From positions 25,962,420-26,026,419 of the forward strand of contig OX940865.1 of assembly GCA_954871525.1 (NCBI GenBank): a DNA stretch of 64,000 nt, given 5' to 3'. This DNA is from Parietaria judaica. Its lineage: Eukaryota > Streptophyta > Magnoliopsida > Rosales > Urticaceae. The position numbers and the translations under genes are program-made. Shown piece after piece: positions 35,600-47,419 of the stretch (position 1 is its first letter; the number at the start of each line of letters is the position of its first letter). The notes under the pieces were generated by a model. It searched no databases. It was given only the letters and a program-made list of their open reading frames with translations, and had not been told where the DNA came from.

Positions 35600-36796
35600 A
35601 TGTCAAGTGCAATTTTCGGCAGCAATGTCTCATTCGCTCATTGTCACTTATGCGTCAAAAATGATTTAATCATATCGTGTCATCGATTTAAAAATGATCT
35701 AATTAGGGTAAGGACTCTTGAGGATTTGTTAAGATAAAGATTTCATCAAATTTCAGAAAATAATAAGTTAATAAAAATACATTCAAATAAATCATCCATT
35801 AAAGCAGAAGTCAACATTTTAACAAAAAAACGCAATATACTATGTTTCTATTTTGAAAGAGCATGGGGCGTTACTATTAAAAAAAAAAAAAAAAAAGGTT
35901 AATGAGCATTGGTGCGACAAAGAAACTAAAGCTTAGTAAGAAAGTTTACCTACAATCAAAGTTTAATTGTATATACTTGGTATATATTTTCATATGCATT
36001 TGTGTATAGTGAAGCACATTTAGAATTGCTCATTAACACATTTTACAGGGAAAGTCTTTGCACATAGTCCGAAACATTTTTGTGAGTACTTTTTTGTAAA
36101 AAAGTAAAGAAAAGAGGAATAAAACAGAAGAAAAAAGGTACATAATGTTCCCCATGCATTCCAACAAGTCAACAATTTTGCATTATGAATCACTGCCTTG
36201 TTGTTTTCATAATTACTTTATTTTTGGGTGCCAAACTTATTTGATGAAGTTTTTTTTTTTTAATTAGAATTTTGGTACAGCCACTTTAGGAAGAAAAAGT
36301 AGGAAAGAAGATTAGCAATAATCAATTATATTCAAATATAAAAATATAAAGACATTTTTTATTTGTTTTATTTTAATATCTCTAACTTTTCTATTAGTAA
36401 AAGGTAAACATATCAAACTTCTGTTTCCATATTATTAAACTCTGATGGTGACATGAGTAAGCTGTTATTTATATACATATATATATATATAAAAGAAATA
36501 GAAATAATATATTTTTAAGCATATGGTATTCCAGTTTGGAAAAATCAGAACAGGGATTTTCAGAATTCTGGTTCTGAATTTCAGAAAGAAAGAGCGAAAT
36601 CCCGGATTGGTTGGGTTCAAATGTATTTATAGCACAGAGTTGAGCCAGCCTCATGCTTGTACAAAAATGGAAGGACATTAACATCCCAGTCATTAATCCT
36701 TGAGATTATCTTATTCACTAAAAACCACAAAATGTTGATGGCTCGATCTTGATGAAGACTCCTTGAAAATTTTATAAATTCCAGTATCTCACAACC
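35600..36796. other. Intergenic spacer between convergent genes
   Basis: Holds the 3' flanks of the DUF688-like gene (plus) and the complex I gene (minus). Poly-A at 35878-35896 and (TA)n at 36476-36490 are visible. No further gene or bounded element is seen. Confidence 0.5.
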
Positions 36797-38747
36797 CTAT
36801 TTCTTACCAGTCATACCCGAGACAACCTGCAAAAATTAGAACATTGCGACGAGCTGATTAGAAGCCAAAAAAGTGCGCCAATTACAGTATTTTAAGACTG
36901 CTAAACGAAAAATGGATCATGTAAACTTAAATTGGGAAAAAAAAAACAAAAAAAAAAAAACAAAAAAAAAACAAGAGCTATGAAAATACTCACATCGCTT
37001 AAAACAGGTGGAGGGACATCGTCCGCTGCTTTGTAAGAATCCAAGATCGGTCTTACCACTGCTGGTAGAAATAGACCTGCAAATTTGTCAAAAATGATGA
37101 AAAATCCTAGTAAAAAAACCGTAAATAATGTTCAAAGTAGCGAAGAACTCTCTTACAAGCCAAAAACTTGTTTGCGTAGAATTTTTCTATGTACGTGTTT
37201 TACTATTGGAATTTTGTTATACGATATAATGCAAAATATATTGTATTAAACATATATAATAACCGAATTTAAACATGCCAAACAACTACTATACTACAAA
37301 ATAAAACACAATGATTTTATAGATGCAGTATGGTAGACAACGCTATACGATAAGAATGATGATATGTAAGAGAATACGATAGATACAATACAACTATTCT
37401 ACTAAGGTTTACAATAGTAAAAGAAGACTCTCAACCACGTAAAATTGCTAAAGAAGATCATTTAAATCCAACAAAATCAAAGAACCCTCTAGGTCCACTG
37501 ACCGCCTTCGTTGTAGGGATAAAAAGGCTAGATGACTGGCCTTTCTTCACTTTGGTTAAACCATAATTCAATTAGGAAAAAAATTAATTAAAAGAATCAC
37601 TAATCAAACTTTACGCGGTTAAGCAACCAACATGATAATGAAGGCGAAAAAAGTAGAGCAACAAAAACAGCAACACTTCATTGTATACCATCCAACAACT
37701 AAAGTATTCTAGTTGTCATTACTCTTAAACTAGATTTGAAATAATGTAATCCAATATCATTGGAGCGCATCTCCATGGATTATACAAGGAGAAGACTCAA
37801 GCAGAGAGGATCATGTAATGTTTTACGCACAGATAAAATCCTGGAAACAGCTTTTCCACAGAAAATAAAGCTCCAAGAAGAACTAAGTGCGACAATGGAG
37901 ATAAAAATGAAAAACAGCGAAGAGGGCTTCAAAATTTCTTCAGTGGCTGATATGAAGAACGGCAAGTTTCACTATTTCTTTCTAGTTATCATTACTAATT
38001 ACCCTAATCTTAGCAAAGCAAAAACAAAAACAAAATCACGAAGCAAGATGAAGGCACAAAGTTATTCAAAAAGTGTACAAGTGACAAAAATGAAGACGTA
38101 GTTCTTCAAGAAAAAGCTACATATTTTTTGCCCACGCTTAATAAGACCTTGAAATTGCAAAATATTCAAAATGATTTTTTCATGGTTCAAAACTTTCTAG
38201 CTTCTTGACCTAAGAAATCATTTAGTGCAACAGACAAACAAGTCTATGCTATACTACTTGATGGTGCAATGGACACAAATTTTACATGTCTTCATGGATC
38301 TTAACGAGAACTATAATAAGGTCAATTCGATATTGATACTTCGATACGAGTTTGCAATTCATTTGAAGAGGGTAAGCCACATTTGGGATTATAGTTAGTA
38401 ATCCAAATCCTCAAAAGCAGCTCTTTCAGTTTCCATCTACACCCAGAAATGAATAGCTTCTTCCGAAAAAGAAAATGGAAAATGAATCCCTAGTCTAGAT
38501 TGATATCATGAGATGAAAACCCCTAAATTGTTAACCACTCACATAAACTCGGTAAGGATCAGAATCCGAAACCTAAAATTTCGAATCCGCACATCGCCAA
38601 ATCAAATTGAAACCCTAGCTAGTTCAATTCCACGAATCGAGCCAAAGAGTGAGGTTGAGAAACGATACCGAATCCAGCAATGAGGCACGAAGCTGCTACG
38701 ACGGGCTCTTGGGCGACGAACATCCTCAATCTCTCCATGATCGCCAT
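36797..38747 (-). CDS. Small mitochondrial complex I subunit, B9/NDUFA3-like
   Basis: Three exons on the minus strand (38669-38747, 36994-37076, 36797-36826) join in frame to a 63-residue protein, the length I recall for Arabidopsis At2g46540. It opens MAIMERLRMFVAQEPVVAAS and continues CLIAGFGLFLPAVVRPILDS, a hydrophobic stretch from about residue 16 to 38 that should be one membrane helix; the short polar tail ends VVSGMTGKK. There is no cleavable presequence, as is usual for small accessory subunits of the inner-membrane arm of NADH dehydrogenase. Identity rests on length, exon pattern and position beside the ARF and exportin-2 genes; the family link to NDUFA3 is from memory. The first intron is long (1.6 kb) and non-coding. 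The last exon encodes only nine residues. Confidence 0.75.
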
Positions 38748-38850
38748 TGAAATCAGTCTGAGTGCGACTCTGTGTGTGAGCTGGGAGATGAAGATGGGGA
38801 TCGGAGAGTGGAGACCCGGTTTCTAACCGGGTCGGTCGGGTCGAGTTGTA

Positions 38851-38858
38851 TGACGTCA
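38851..38858. promoter_or_regulatory. TGACGTCA palindrome upstream of the complex I gene
   Basis: A perfect TGACGTCA palindrome, the CRE/TGA-type bZIP site, lies 104 bp upstream of the start codon of the minus-strand gene. It sits next to a GGGTCGGTCGGGTCG direct repeat at 38829-38843. Function is inferred from the motif. Confidence 0.4.
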
Positions 38859-39244
38859 TGGTTTTAAGAAATAGTGATTTGCAGTAATGCCCTTGAACTT
38901 TTATGTTTGTGCGATTTGCCCTTTTAATTTGATTTTCTTGGAGGAAATCCTCGTATACTTGTGTAAGTATATAACGCGTTGCTTCCTACGTGTTAAGGAC
39001 GAAAAAAAATTTAACTTGTGCACAATGTATTTTGAATTATTCGTTTGATTTTTTGTTGATTGATTATAAAACGAGATTAGTATAGTATATTATTTATTTA
39101 TTTATTTTATATATAGTTGTCGTAAAACAAAATCGACATGTCTATAATGTCTCTTTTAGTTCAATCCCAACATCTTACTCTAAACAGAATCGTTGAGAAC
39201 GATTAAGAGATAAACAAAAATAGTTAAAATCTATGGTATATAAC

Positions 39245-39420
39245 TTAAGGTGTCAAAATGCCGATTGCCGATGTAGTTTCGCAATTTTCGTTTTATATGT
39301 CGACGGACAAATCCGAGAAAAGGCATGCCGCAAATAGCGCCTAAATTTCATAAACATACCGCATACCGATTGAAATATCGACGGAAATTCGAGAAAATAT
39401 TTTTGAGTATTTAAGCAAGA
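39245..39420. mobile_element. Truncated relative of the hAT element end
   Basis: AAGGTGTCAAAATGCCGATTGCCG and, further on, CATACCGATTGAAATATCGACGG and AATATTTTTGAGTATTT follow the order of motifs in the left 170 bp of the hAT element at 26896 (AAGGTTTAAAATGCCGCTTGCCG, CCGATGGATATGTCGACGG, AATATTTGAGTATTT). No second end is found nearby, so it is a one-ended remnant. Confidence 0.6.
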
Positions 39421-40431
39421 TGTTTACGTAAGTTTAAATTTGTATGAAATAGTAATTTCAAGAAGCTCGGCTGATTCGTGGAAGATTACTATTTCATAAG
39501 AGGGAGATTTTGTGGTCCTGGTTAAGCATCGTAAATTATAATCAAAATTACTAATCGTGATTGATTAATGGTTTTATAACATTACTGTAAATAACTTTTT
39601 AATACCATATATGGACACGTGTTCTTGCCGTGGCAGGTATTTTGGCAATTTGCATGAATTTAGAAACTTTATAATTTAATAAAATTCCTTCTATATGTTA
39701 TCTCGAAACTTCAAAACCGGTCTTTGCAAATAAAATTGAAATTGATAGATATACGACAATACTGGTATAATGTTGCTTGCTTGGTTTTTAATCACTTTTG
39801 ACTTTACTTAGTGAGTACTTCACTTAACTTATGTCTCAAGTGAAATTGAAATTGATAGATATACGACAATGCCAGTATTTTACTGTTCATTTTAATTATT
39901 TTTCTTCAGGTTTTGATAATTCAATCGAAATTAAATTATTAAATGAAACTACAAAACTTATAAACCTATAAACCTAAATCCAATACTTATCATTTATAAA
40001 ATACTCCTCGGTATTCCCGTCAATTATCGTTTAACTCGTATAATCTGAGGCTCAAATCGATTTTAACTAAAAACTTATTAACAAAACTAAACTCGACGCG
40101 GGCTAGTCCGGATGCGGCTTAGTAAGCCGAGCCTTTCTTGGAATACCGCGACGGAAATAAGGTCTCCGACATTTTGATTAGGCTAATCACTTCTTACTCC
40201 AAGAAACGCTTTTACTCAAAAGATATATACAAGGTTCTATGAAAATCATTCTGTACACAACAAAGTAAATTGGAAAATTGGCATGAAAGATAAACCCTAA
40301 TATAGATATATATAGATATAGAAGAAACAAGTTACAGCTATATACTCTCTAAATCAATCGATAGATACAACATCAACCATAGCGCAGATGATTTTTGCTG
40401 ATCTGGTTAAAGAGAACTTGTGGGAAATTAC
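39421..40431. other. AT-rich intergenic spacer
   Basis: A 25-bp segment, GAAATTGAAATTGATAGATATACGAC, is partly repeated (near 39734 and 39843). Otherwise no gene or bounded element is seen. The right edge is the 3' flank of the minus-strand membrane protein gene. Confidence 0.45.
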
Positions 40432-42041
40432 CTAAAAGCGCGGCGACATCCAACCCACAGTCCAACCCAAGAGCAAACCGGCGCCGACGAGGCTCAAACC
40501 GAGTGCAAAAGCCACCGCGTATTTCGCCATATCGTTGCCGGATTCGCCCCTGAAATCTCCTTTGTGCAACCCGGCTCTTGGTCTCTTATGAGAGGCGTGT
40601 CTGGCATTGTTGTTGAACCGGACGCAGAGCGTTTCGAGCTGAAGAAGGTGGAACCACTGCTTGTAGGCGAAGAGGAGCGAGGCTTGTCTGAAGAAGAGCG
40701 TGACGATGTGCTCTTTCTCGTCGCACGCCTTTTTTGCTGCCTTCTCGGCTTCTCGTGCTCGGGTTTGAGAATGGCAGAGCGCTTCCATTAGCTCTGCTTT
40801 GCTGAATTCTTCGGCCTTGCAATCCGGTTGTATCTCCAGCGAACACTTGTGAGTTATTCCGTAACTACTTTTTCTGGTAAAATTACCAAAAAAAAGGGTA
40901 CAGGATTCAGATATACAGAATTGTGTGTCAATGATATTCTAAGATAGCATATATAATGTTACTAGTATATGTCACATTATCATGTCTATAATCTATATGA
41001 AACTAAATACGAAATAGTTGACATGATACAGCTCGAGATTGATGTCTCGCGACAAGAACCGTTTGACTGACGGTAAACAAAGAACGCTACTTAAAGAGAG
41101 ATTGAGTTACAACCAATTTTCATGAAGCTACTTTACTCGAAACAATTTTTAAACTCATGACTGAAATTTGATCACTTAATAACATAGAAATCCAACCAGC
41201 TAATTGCATAATAGAATTCATACCTTGAAATCTCGTCCGACCTCGGTTTATTTTGTGATTTTCCGGATTTTCCAAATCCTTGAGAATGAGCAGTCGTATT
41301 CGAAGAGAGACTGCTCGTAAAAGAAGATAAGAAACCATCCTTATTATCGGAATTCCCAACACGAGAATATAAAGGATTTTTATGGCATATCTTCTGAGGC
41401 GGTGGGAGATCGCAATTCTCAACACGGTCGAGCGATCTTCTCGCGACTAAGGATACTAATTCATCCTTATCCGACATCCACCACCACGGCTTGCTTTTCT
41501 CACTGCCCAGAAAACTATATTCTGGTTCGAAACAAGCGTCGTTAAGCTTTTTGTAATCTGGGCAATCAACAGAATCCGTTAGATCCTCAATTTCGACAAA
41601 CTCTTCCATGTTCTTTTCCATTTCCGAGGCTTTCTTTATGGCACTACTAAAATGATCAGCTACATCTCCTTTCCGTTTTTGGGCTTCGCTTATTCTAGAG
41701 GTGGATATTACGACGCCGGATTCCGCCATTCCCTCGTTCTTCTCCAAAGAATTTATTTGCTCGTACGTGAAGCCCTTTTGGTAACCATAGTTGGGCTGCA
41801 TTTGGAGCCACCATCGTGAATCCGGGGATAGATTCGAAGACGAGGGTTTCCGGCTGAGAGGGACGAATCCAACAGTGGGCTGATCCTGGGTGTCGGGTGT
41901 TGCTGTGGGCCCCGCATCGACTTGTTTCGACGGTGCCGATGACTGACAGCAAGCTAACTTGGGGGCTCTTTTGGCGTCTTCTTGGACAAAGCAGCGATTC
42001 GCCGTCCTTTGCCACACGGCTCTTGCTTCTGCCACCGCCAT
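40432..42041 (-). CDS. Plant-specific single-pass membrane protein (At2g46550-like)
   Basis: Two exons (41224-42041 and 40432-40873) join at TCAAG|GTATG ... TTACCAG|A to give 419 residues. The N-terminal half is hydrophilic, with WWLQMQPNYGYQKGFTYEQI, an acidic MEEFVEIEDLTDS and SEKSKPWWWMSDKDELVSLV. The second half begins with a charged helix (SQTRAREAEKAAKKACDEKE) and HIVTLFFRQASLLFAYKQWF. It ends with one strong hydrophobic segment (about residues 390-413, AVAFALGLSLVGAGLLLGW) followed by a seven-residue tail, so it is probably tail-anchored. No known enzymatic domain is recognised; function is unknown. The match is to an uncharacterised plant family known to me from the Arabidopsis neighbourhood. 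A very short ATG frame lies just upstream of the start, and a 5' UTR intron is possible but not resolved. Confidence 0.8.
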
Positions 42042-42860
42042 GTTTGTTTCTACACTTGGCTCATTTTAGCCTACGAAAGGAGAAACAAATGATTCATTGG
42101 TTTAACACTATGCAAAATAAGAAATGGAAATACACTGTATAGAAAAACAAAATTTTGGCAACAATATATGTTTGCTATGATATGCGTATTTGAATTGATA
42201 TACAAAGCAGTTTAACAACTTCTGCAATAAAATCCCCAAAGAATCGTTGAAGATCCTCAGTATATACTCTTAACAACTTCTGATACTTCCAACACAAACA
42301 AAACATCATCCGTAAAATATGAGAAAATTTATACCAAAAATTGCAATTGATTAAGTTTCTCAATTGGATGAACTTTACCCGGAAAAGTCCAACATCTTAT
42401 CCATATCAGGGAATCGAAAAAAATCTAAGACAAGGGTTCATAACTACTTACAGGGAGAGATGGAGAAACAAACCCGAGAGAGAAACTCGACTGAATTGAA
42501 ATGGAGCGAAGATGGCGAACTGGGTAGTGGTCAAAGCTTGAGATCTGGTCATGGAGAAGAAGAAGAAAAAATAGCAGAGAGACCAAAAAATCTTAGAAGC
42601 GAGCAAGAAGATGACGACCCAGAGAGAGAGAGAGAGAGATGGTGTCTCCTTTGTCTCTGCGGTTATCTATCATTCCATGGCTTCGTTGTCCGGTTTTGCT
42701 CCAACGACAGCTTTCTCGACGTTCACCCTCTTGTCGTTTTCGCCTCGGTACATTTCCACAACTGGCTTTTCTTTCTTTAATCATATATTATATACACGGA
42801 TTTATACATATATACGTATGGATATACTGAAAAAGATTGACGCTTTAACCATTTTCACCC
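42042..42860. other. Upstream region of the membrane protein gene
   Basis: Likely promoter and leader of the minus-strand gene. A (GA)n tract (42630-42650) and a CT/GA-rich area near 42540-42610 resemble a plant 5' leader, which would imply an intron between here and the ATG at 42041. I could not fix its borders. No other gene is seen. Confidence 0.35.
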
Positions 42861-43994
42861 CGAAATGCGATGTGGGTTTTTCTCGTGAGTGGTTGGGCAA
42901 TCAACGTGGCATACGATAGCATTTCAAAGCTGGTGTGGGACCCACTCAATTCCAAAAGGATAAGAGCCGGTTTGTCAAGTATTTTATATTTGATCCTTCC
43001 CTAGTCTATTGTGTGTGTATATAATTTTTTTTTTTATTATTTTGATATTATATTGTGAAGAAGGTATCTCTCTCACAAGTAAAGAAAATCTTGGGTCTAA
43101 CTCAGACCAACCAACCTTTGGCTTCTCTCACAAAATGTGTGATACAAAAATTGGAATATCGAGTAGACCCCACTATCTTGACTGATTGAGCCAATTTTTT
43201 AATATTTAATTATAAAAAAACGACCCAAAATTTAAACCATGTAATTTTGTTATTATTAACTATTAAGAACCATTGTTATTGTATTGATATTTGATGATCC
43301 TTGGCTATAACTAATAAGGGAAATTCCTTATAATTCACAAGTCAAAAGTGGCCATATTAGTGACGATGAATACCGGTCTGTTTTTTTAATTTTATTTTCA
43401 AAATTGATAATTTTTTTTCCTTCTTCATAAAAAAATATATATTTTAAATTGACTAACCGATAGTTAATTTGAACTACCACTTCGATCGGACTACTCATAT
43501 TCAGTATCCGGATCCGTTCCATTCCTTTCGAACAAAAATTTCAATTTAAGAATTATATACTAATAAATTATGATAGAAAATAAAATAAAAATGTCACTAT
43601 AGTAAACTATGTGCTATAGTGGTTGTAGGATTGTCCACCAGATATTTTGTGTGTGCTTGGGATTAGAGAAAGAAATTGATGATCTATCAATGCATGTCGC
43701 TCTCTGATTGATGGGAGTGAAATAAACTGAAGAATTCTTGTAATGCAAGCAACCTAGTTTCTATAGATTATTAGGACCAGACCACTAACTTTTGGTACTT
43801 TGACTTTAAAACGCAAGTGAGTGCTTAAGGCTTATTATTGTGCTTTCGTAGGTTACTTTGGGCCTAGTTCTCTGGGATCTAATTTCAAATGTTGGCAAAA
43901 TTGCCCACAGAAAGTATCTCCCATGGTTTTTAATTTGGCAAAATGGTGATCTAATTATGCTTTTCTCTCCTGGTTAGCATTAAACATGGGATGA

Positions 43995-44040
<46 letters not shown>

Positions 44041-44405
44041 AAACTTGGATCCGTCCCAACCCTAATATTTATCATCCAGGTGATGCCGGAATTCTGTACC
44101 GAAACTTTCACCCATCAAAATCCAAATCCTGAGTTGAAAAGGTGTGTAGAATTTAACTGAAAGCCAGGCTGGCAAATTCACCCCTAGAAAATCAAAATCC
44201 TTGAGTTAACAATGTGTAATAAATTAGAAAGCTAGGTTGCCCAATTCGCCAAAACTCCACAAAGGAAAAAGGGTTATTCGAAAGAAAAAAAATGCAAGTA
44301 ATATCTTTTAGGAACCTTAAGACTAATAATACCTATTAATACATACATATATATATATATATTATTGCATTCAAAAGATACTACCATATGTATACATTAT
44401 TGCGG
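42861..44405. repeat. Segmental duplication, copy 1
   Basis: Direct paralogue of 48892-50812: both start at CGAAATGCGATGTGGGTTTTTC, run through CATACGATAGCATTTC, GGATAAGAGCCGG, TTTGATCCTTCCCTAGTCTA, GTGCTATAGTGGTTGTAGGA and GATGAAACCCC, and end near TATACATTATT(G/A)CGG. Copy 1 lacks two insertions found in copy 2, and has a 43-base C run in place of about 65 bp. It holds no gene. Confidence 0.9.
43997..44039. repeat. Homopolymer of 43 C
   Basis: After GATGAAA the sequence is 43 consecutive C, then GAAACTTGGATCC. In the paralogous copy the same flanks enclose CCCCCTCGAGAATTGG and about 50 bp more of mixed sequence ending CCTTCCGAAACTAGGATCC. Either a C-run expansion or a base-calling/assembly fault would explain it. 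Confidence 0.95.
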
Positions 44406-44490
44406 AATAATGTTATATTTAATGGGTTTAAACATGACATGTGGCTCGGGTTTGGACGGAAATATGACAGAATACAAAAAATGGTTAATG

Positions 44491-44608
44491 AACGAGATAC
44501 CTATTTTGTGTGAAACATTTTTAAAAACTACCAATTGTGTGTACTTTTTACTCTCACAACTGGACATGTCGTAAAAGGTTGGACACAAAAATGAGCATCT
44601 CGTACAAT
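44491..44608. mobile_element. Short foldback element, copy B
   Basis: Reverse-orientation copy of the element at 5611-5735: the complement reads TACGAGATGCTCATTTTTGTGT, then GTTGTGAGAGTAAAA, and ends CACAAAATAGGTATCTCGTT. The ends pair with each other. No target duplication was resolved. Confidence 0.55.
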
Positions 44609-44686
44609 TTTCATACAAAAAATAAGAGTTTGACAACTGTCACCATCCAATTATTTTGAAAACTTAATATCAACTTTCTGCTTTCT

Positions 44687-45063
44687 AAAAATCTGTGGTA
44701 AGTTCATGACACCTTTAAATCTAAAAAAAAAATAAAGAAATCACATAAAACTTTAGTGTAAAAATCTTAAAATCCTCCTAATATACTTTAAAAGCCAAAA
44801 CTCCAAAATCTCTAATAATATTTATTTAAAAAATCATAGTTTATAAGAAGTTAGTTCCTTAGAAATTCTAAATTCCATATAAATGTCATAAAATCCCATA
44901 AATACTTCAATTGTTTTATAAAAATCTGTGGCAAGTTCATAACACCTTTGAATCCCACAAAAAGACAATAAAATCCCATAAAACTTAGTGTAAAAATCAA
45001 AATCTTCCTAATATCCATTAAAAGCCAAAAATCTAAAATCAACAATAATACTTATCTAAAAAA
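44687..45063. repeat. Diverged direct repeat, spacing about 233 bp
   Basis: AAAATCTGTGGTAAGTTCAT at about 44688 recurs as AAAATCTGTGGCAAGTTCAT at about 44921. Both are followed by ACACCTTT(A/G)AATC, ...CATAAAAC, TTAGTGTAAAAATC and AAAAGCCAAAA over about 140 bp. The units are AT-rich and non-coding. Confidence 0.7.
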
Positions 45064-46018
45064 AATGTCATACATAAAGACTGCAATTTTTTAAAATTAA
45101 ATTTCTATGTAGATTTGCTTTTAGATTAATATATTTTTTCTCGCCCATTTTTGTCGTTTATATATTGGCAGTTGCTCTTGTAACTAAAGTTGATGTCGTT
45201 TTGTATTGATAATAATGTAAAAAAATAAAAATGACAAGGCTCATCGATTGCGCATCCAGAGAATCGAGCCCTGGTCAGTACCGTGGGAGGGTACTATGTC
45301 TACACAACACGCTACACATATTAGATCAATTCAGTTTAAAATATTTTTTATTTTTATTTTTTATATCCTTCATCAATAATTCCCATCCCATGCATTCGAG
45401 CTTCAATCACCAAGAGAAAAGTTCTCTATCATTATCCACCACACGAATGGCAACATATTGATCGTCAAACGAGGAAGATTGGATTAACCGCGTGTTAATA
45501 CTAGTAAAAAAACATGGGAATCACAAAAAAAAAAAAAAAAACCCGAGTTCTGAGCTAAGAGTGAGATCAGCCAACCCCCGAGAAGGGAGAAAGAAAAGGA
45601 GAATTAGAGTTTGTGATCTCCTTACATTCAAATTCATATAATGTTATTGTGTATAGTAAAATTAGGATATTTTCCAACATGAAAATCGCTCTTAAAGAAC
45701 AATTCTTGACATGATCACGAGGTCATGAACCGTGTATCTATCGCTTCAAAAAAAAAAAAAAAAAAAGTGACATGGATAAACATTTCTAGTGATCAATATT
45801 CAATTGCACAAAATGCAATAATAAAGAAGAAAATTAGCAAAAAAAATAAATATCAATTTTCATAGACTCCCCACTTCTAGAAAACATCAATGGGAAGTAA
45901 ATATTAGAAAGGAAAAAAAAAAAAAAAAAAACCTTTTCCCAATGCTCATCACACATTATCATACACACAGGCTTGTTCCATCACCTCAATAGTGATTACA
46001 TAAAACAAACTCTTCCGC
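45064..46018. other. Intergenic spacer with poly-A runs
   Basis: Three poly-A stretches (45523-45541, 45749-45766, 45917-45931) punctuate AT-rich DNA and could be tails of retroposed sequences. A GC-richer patch at 45240-45310 has a box B-like motif on the minus strand but no convincing tRNA or SINE structure. The right end is the 3' flank of the RTFL-like gene. Confidence 0.4.
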
Positions 46019-46168
46019 TCACTTATCTTCATAATTTCTCCAGCAAACGAGCATGACAATGCAGCGGCGGATTATGTAAAGCTTCGCGCGCTTCTCCTTC
46101 AACACCACTCGTCCGCTCGGGGACCGAGAAGACTCGCTACGCCTTTCCGGGAAACACAGACACCCCAT
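46019..46168 (-). CDS. DEVIL/ROTUNDIFOLIA-like (RTFL/DVL) small peptide
   Basis: A 49-residue open frame whose second half is the RTF domain: [20 protein letters not shown] (residues 29-48). In this plant peptide family the motif (K/R-L-Y-I-I-R-R-C-V/I, then a hydrophobic run and C-W) is near-invariant, and overexpression of members shortens or broadens organs by limiting polar cell proliferation. The peptide has no cleavable signal. The N-terminus [16 protein letters not shown] suits N-myristoylation plus cysteine acylation, which would fit the plasma-membrane location reported for the family. The frame is intact, has a clear ATG, and is more GC-rich than its flanks. It is an isolated single-exon gene, as usual for RTFL genes. 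Which member it is cannot be told from the sequence alone. Confidence 0.87.
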   Translation of the reverse strand: MGCLCFPERRSESSRSPSGRVVLKEKRAKLYIIRRCIVMLVCWRNYEDK

Positions 46169-47419
46169 AATGCCCCTCGCTTGTTACGATCCCGATCATC
46201 TCATGAAATGACAGAAGGGAGAGAAGAAGCAAAGAAACACAAAAACCACTGTGTGTGTGTGTGTTTAAGTTACACTTTGCTCAGTTGTTTTTCATAGTTT
46301 TTTACAATACTGTGCTGATTAGTTACGTAGTTTTGTCTGGAAGTGATTAAGTGATCACTGTTCTGTTTTGTTTGGTCGGTTTTTATATGCTTGTGCGTGA
46401 AATATGGTGGCTTCTCGGGACCTCCGAAGAGTAAGTTTAGACTTGAGTTTGGTTGGTTCTTTTAAAGTGGTACGTTTTATTTCTTCTCAACACTGGGAAA
46501 TATATATATATAATATATATGTATATATTATGGCCTCGTTTTGTGAGAGGTTTCTGGTTTTAGGTCTCCTCAACTTTTTGACTCGAACGTTCACTTTGGT
46601 CTTTGGCTGATTAATTAATGTGTTCCGTATTTTCAGGGAAGTAATCCACTTCTGAGGGTTTCGAGAAGAGTGACAAGAGTATTGATGGAATGGATAGGGG
46701 TGAAATCTTTGGCTCTAAACCTCGGTTTTGATCCGGCTTTGGCTAAAACCGGTCCGGTCCCGATTTATTAAAAAAAAAAAAACCAACTCCCCTTTCTTCG
46801 ATTCTTGATCAAGCGGACTCTACTATTTCAATAGAATAATCCTAGCCAAATGAGTATATTACAATACTCATATTGAATATATTATATTCTTCATTATCAA
46901 AGCATAGATTGTTTATGCTTTCTGTCTATCATTGTATGAAGAGTTTGTGACCCGTCGTTTCCTTAGCCCGGCTCGTTTCATCACGTTGCGGAGCAATATA
47001 TTTTTTCATTGGATATTTCACGACTCTCCAGGGGAATAGAGACCCTATCTTGTGGACTTTTCGGGTTATGGCTTTTTGTAATTTGCGATCATTCTCTCTT
47101 CTCCATCGTAACACTCTTTACGATCATAATGGATTCTTCTCTTATGCTCGTGGTTTTAGCATAGATGAGGTTTGGACGTAAAATTTCTTTGTTAATTTAT
47201 CTTTGTATTCGTGGCTATTTCATGTTTGATTTATAAAGTATTATTTTCGATAATAAAGTGCCCTTTATTCATCAATTTGGAAAAAAAATCAAATTCTATT
47301 ACTCTCAAAATGTTATACATAATACATGAATGTAATGGCCAATACTCACATGGTTCCATAAACAGACTATAATTATATTCATATATTGTATAATTTAACT
47401 TGGACGCCACTAAGACTTT
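46169..47419. other. RTFL-like gene promoter and spacer
   Basis: Upstream DNA of the minus-strand RTFL-like gene, with a (GT)n tract at 46251-46264. A GC-richer stretch at 46930-47140 has no recognisable protein on either strand. (TA)n runs occur near 46501-46530. Otherwise nothing is seen. Confidence 0.4.

Noticed and set aside
37760..38101. Lysine-rich 113-codon plus-strand frame
   Set aside because: It lies within intron 1 of the complex I gene, in AT-rich sequence with low-complexity lysine/threonine runs and no known motif.
45231..45310. tRNA- or SINE-like patch with a GGGCTCGATTC box B-like motif on the minus strand
   Set aside because: No cloverleaf can be drawn, box A is missing and no tail or target duplication is seen.
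46404..46743. Possible two-exon small gene on the plus strand (MVASRDLRR, then GSNPLLRVSRRVT)
   Set aside because: A donor and an acceptor can be found, but the 53-residue product matches nothing I know and the region is upstream of the RTFL-like gene; not enough support.
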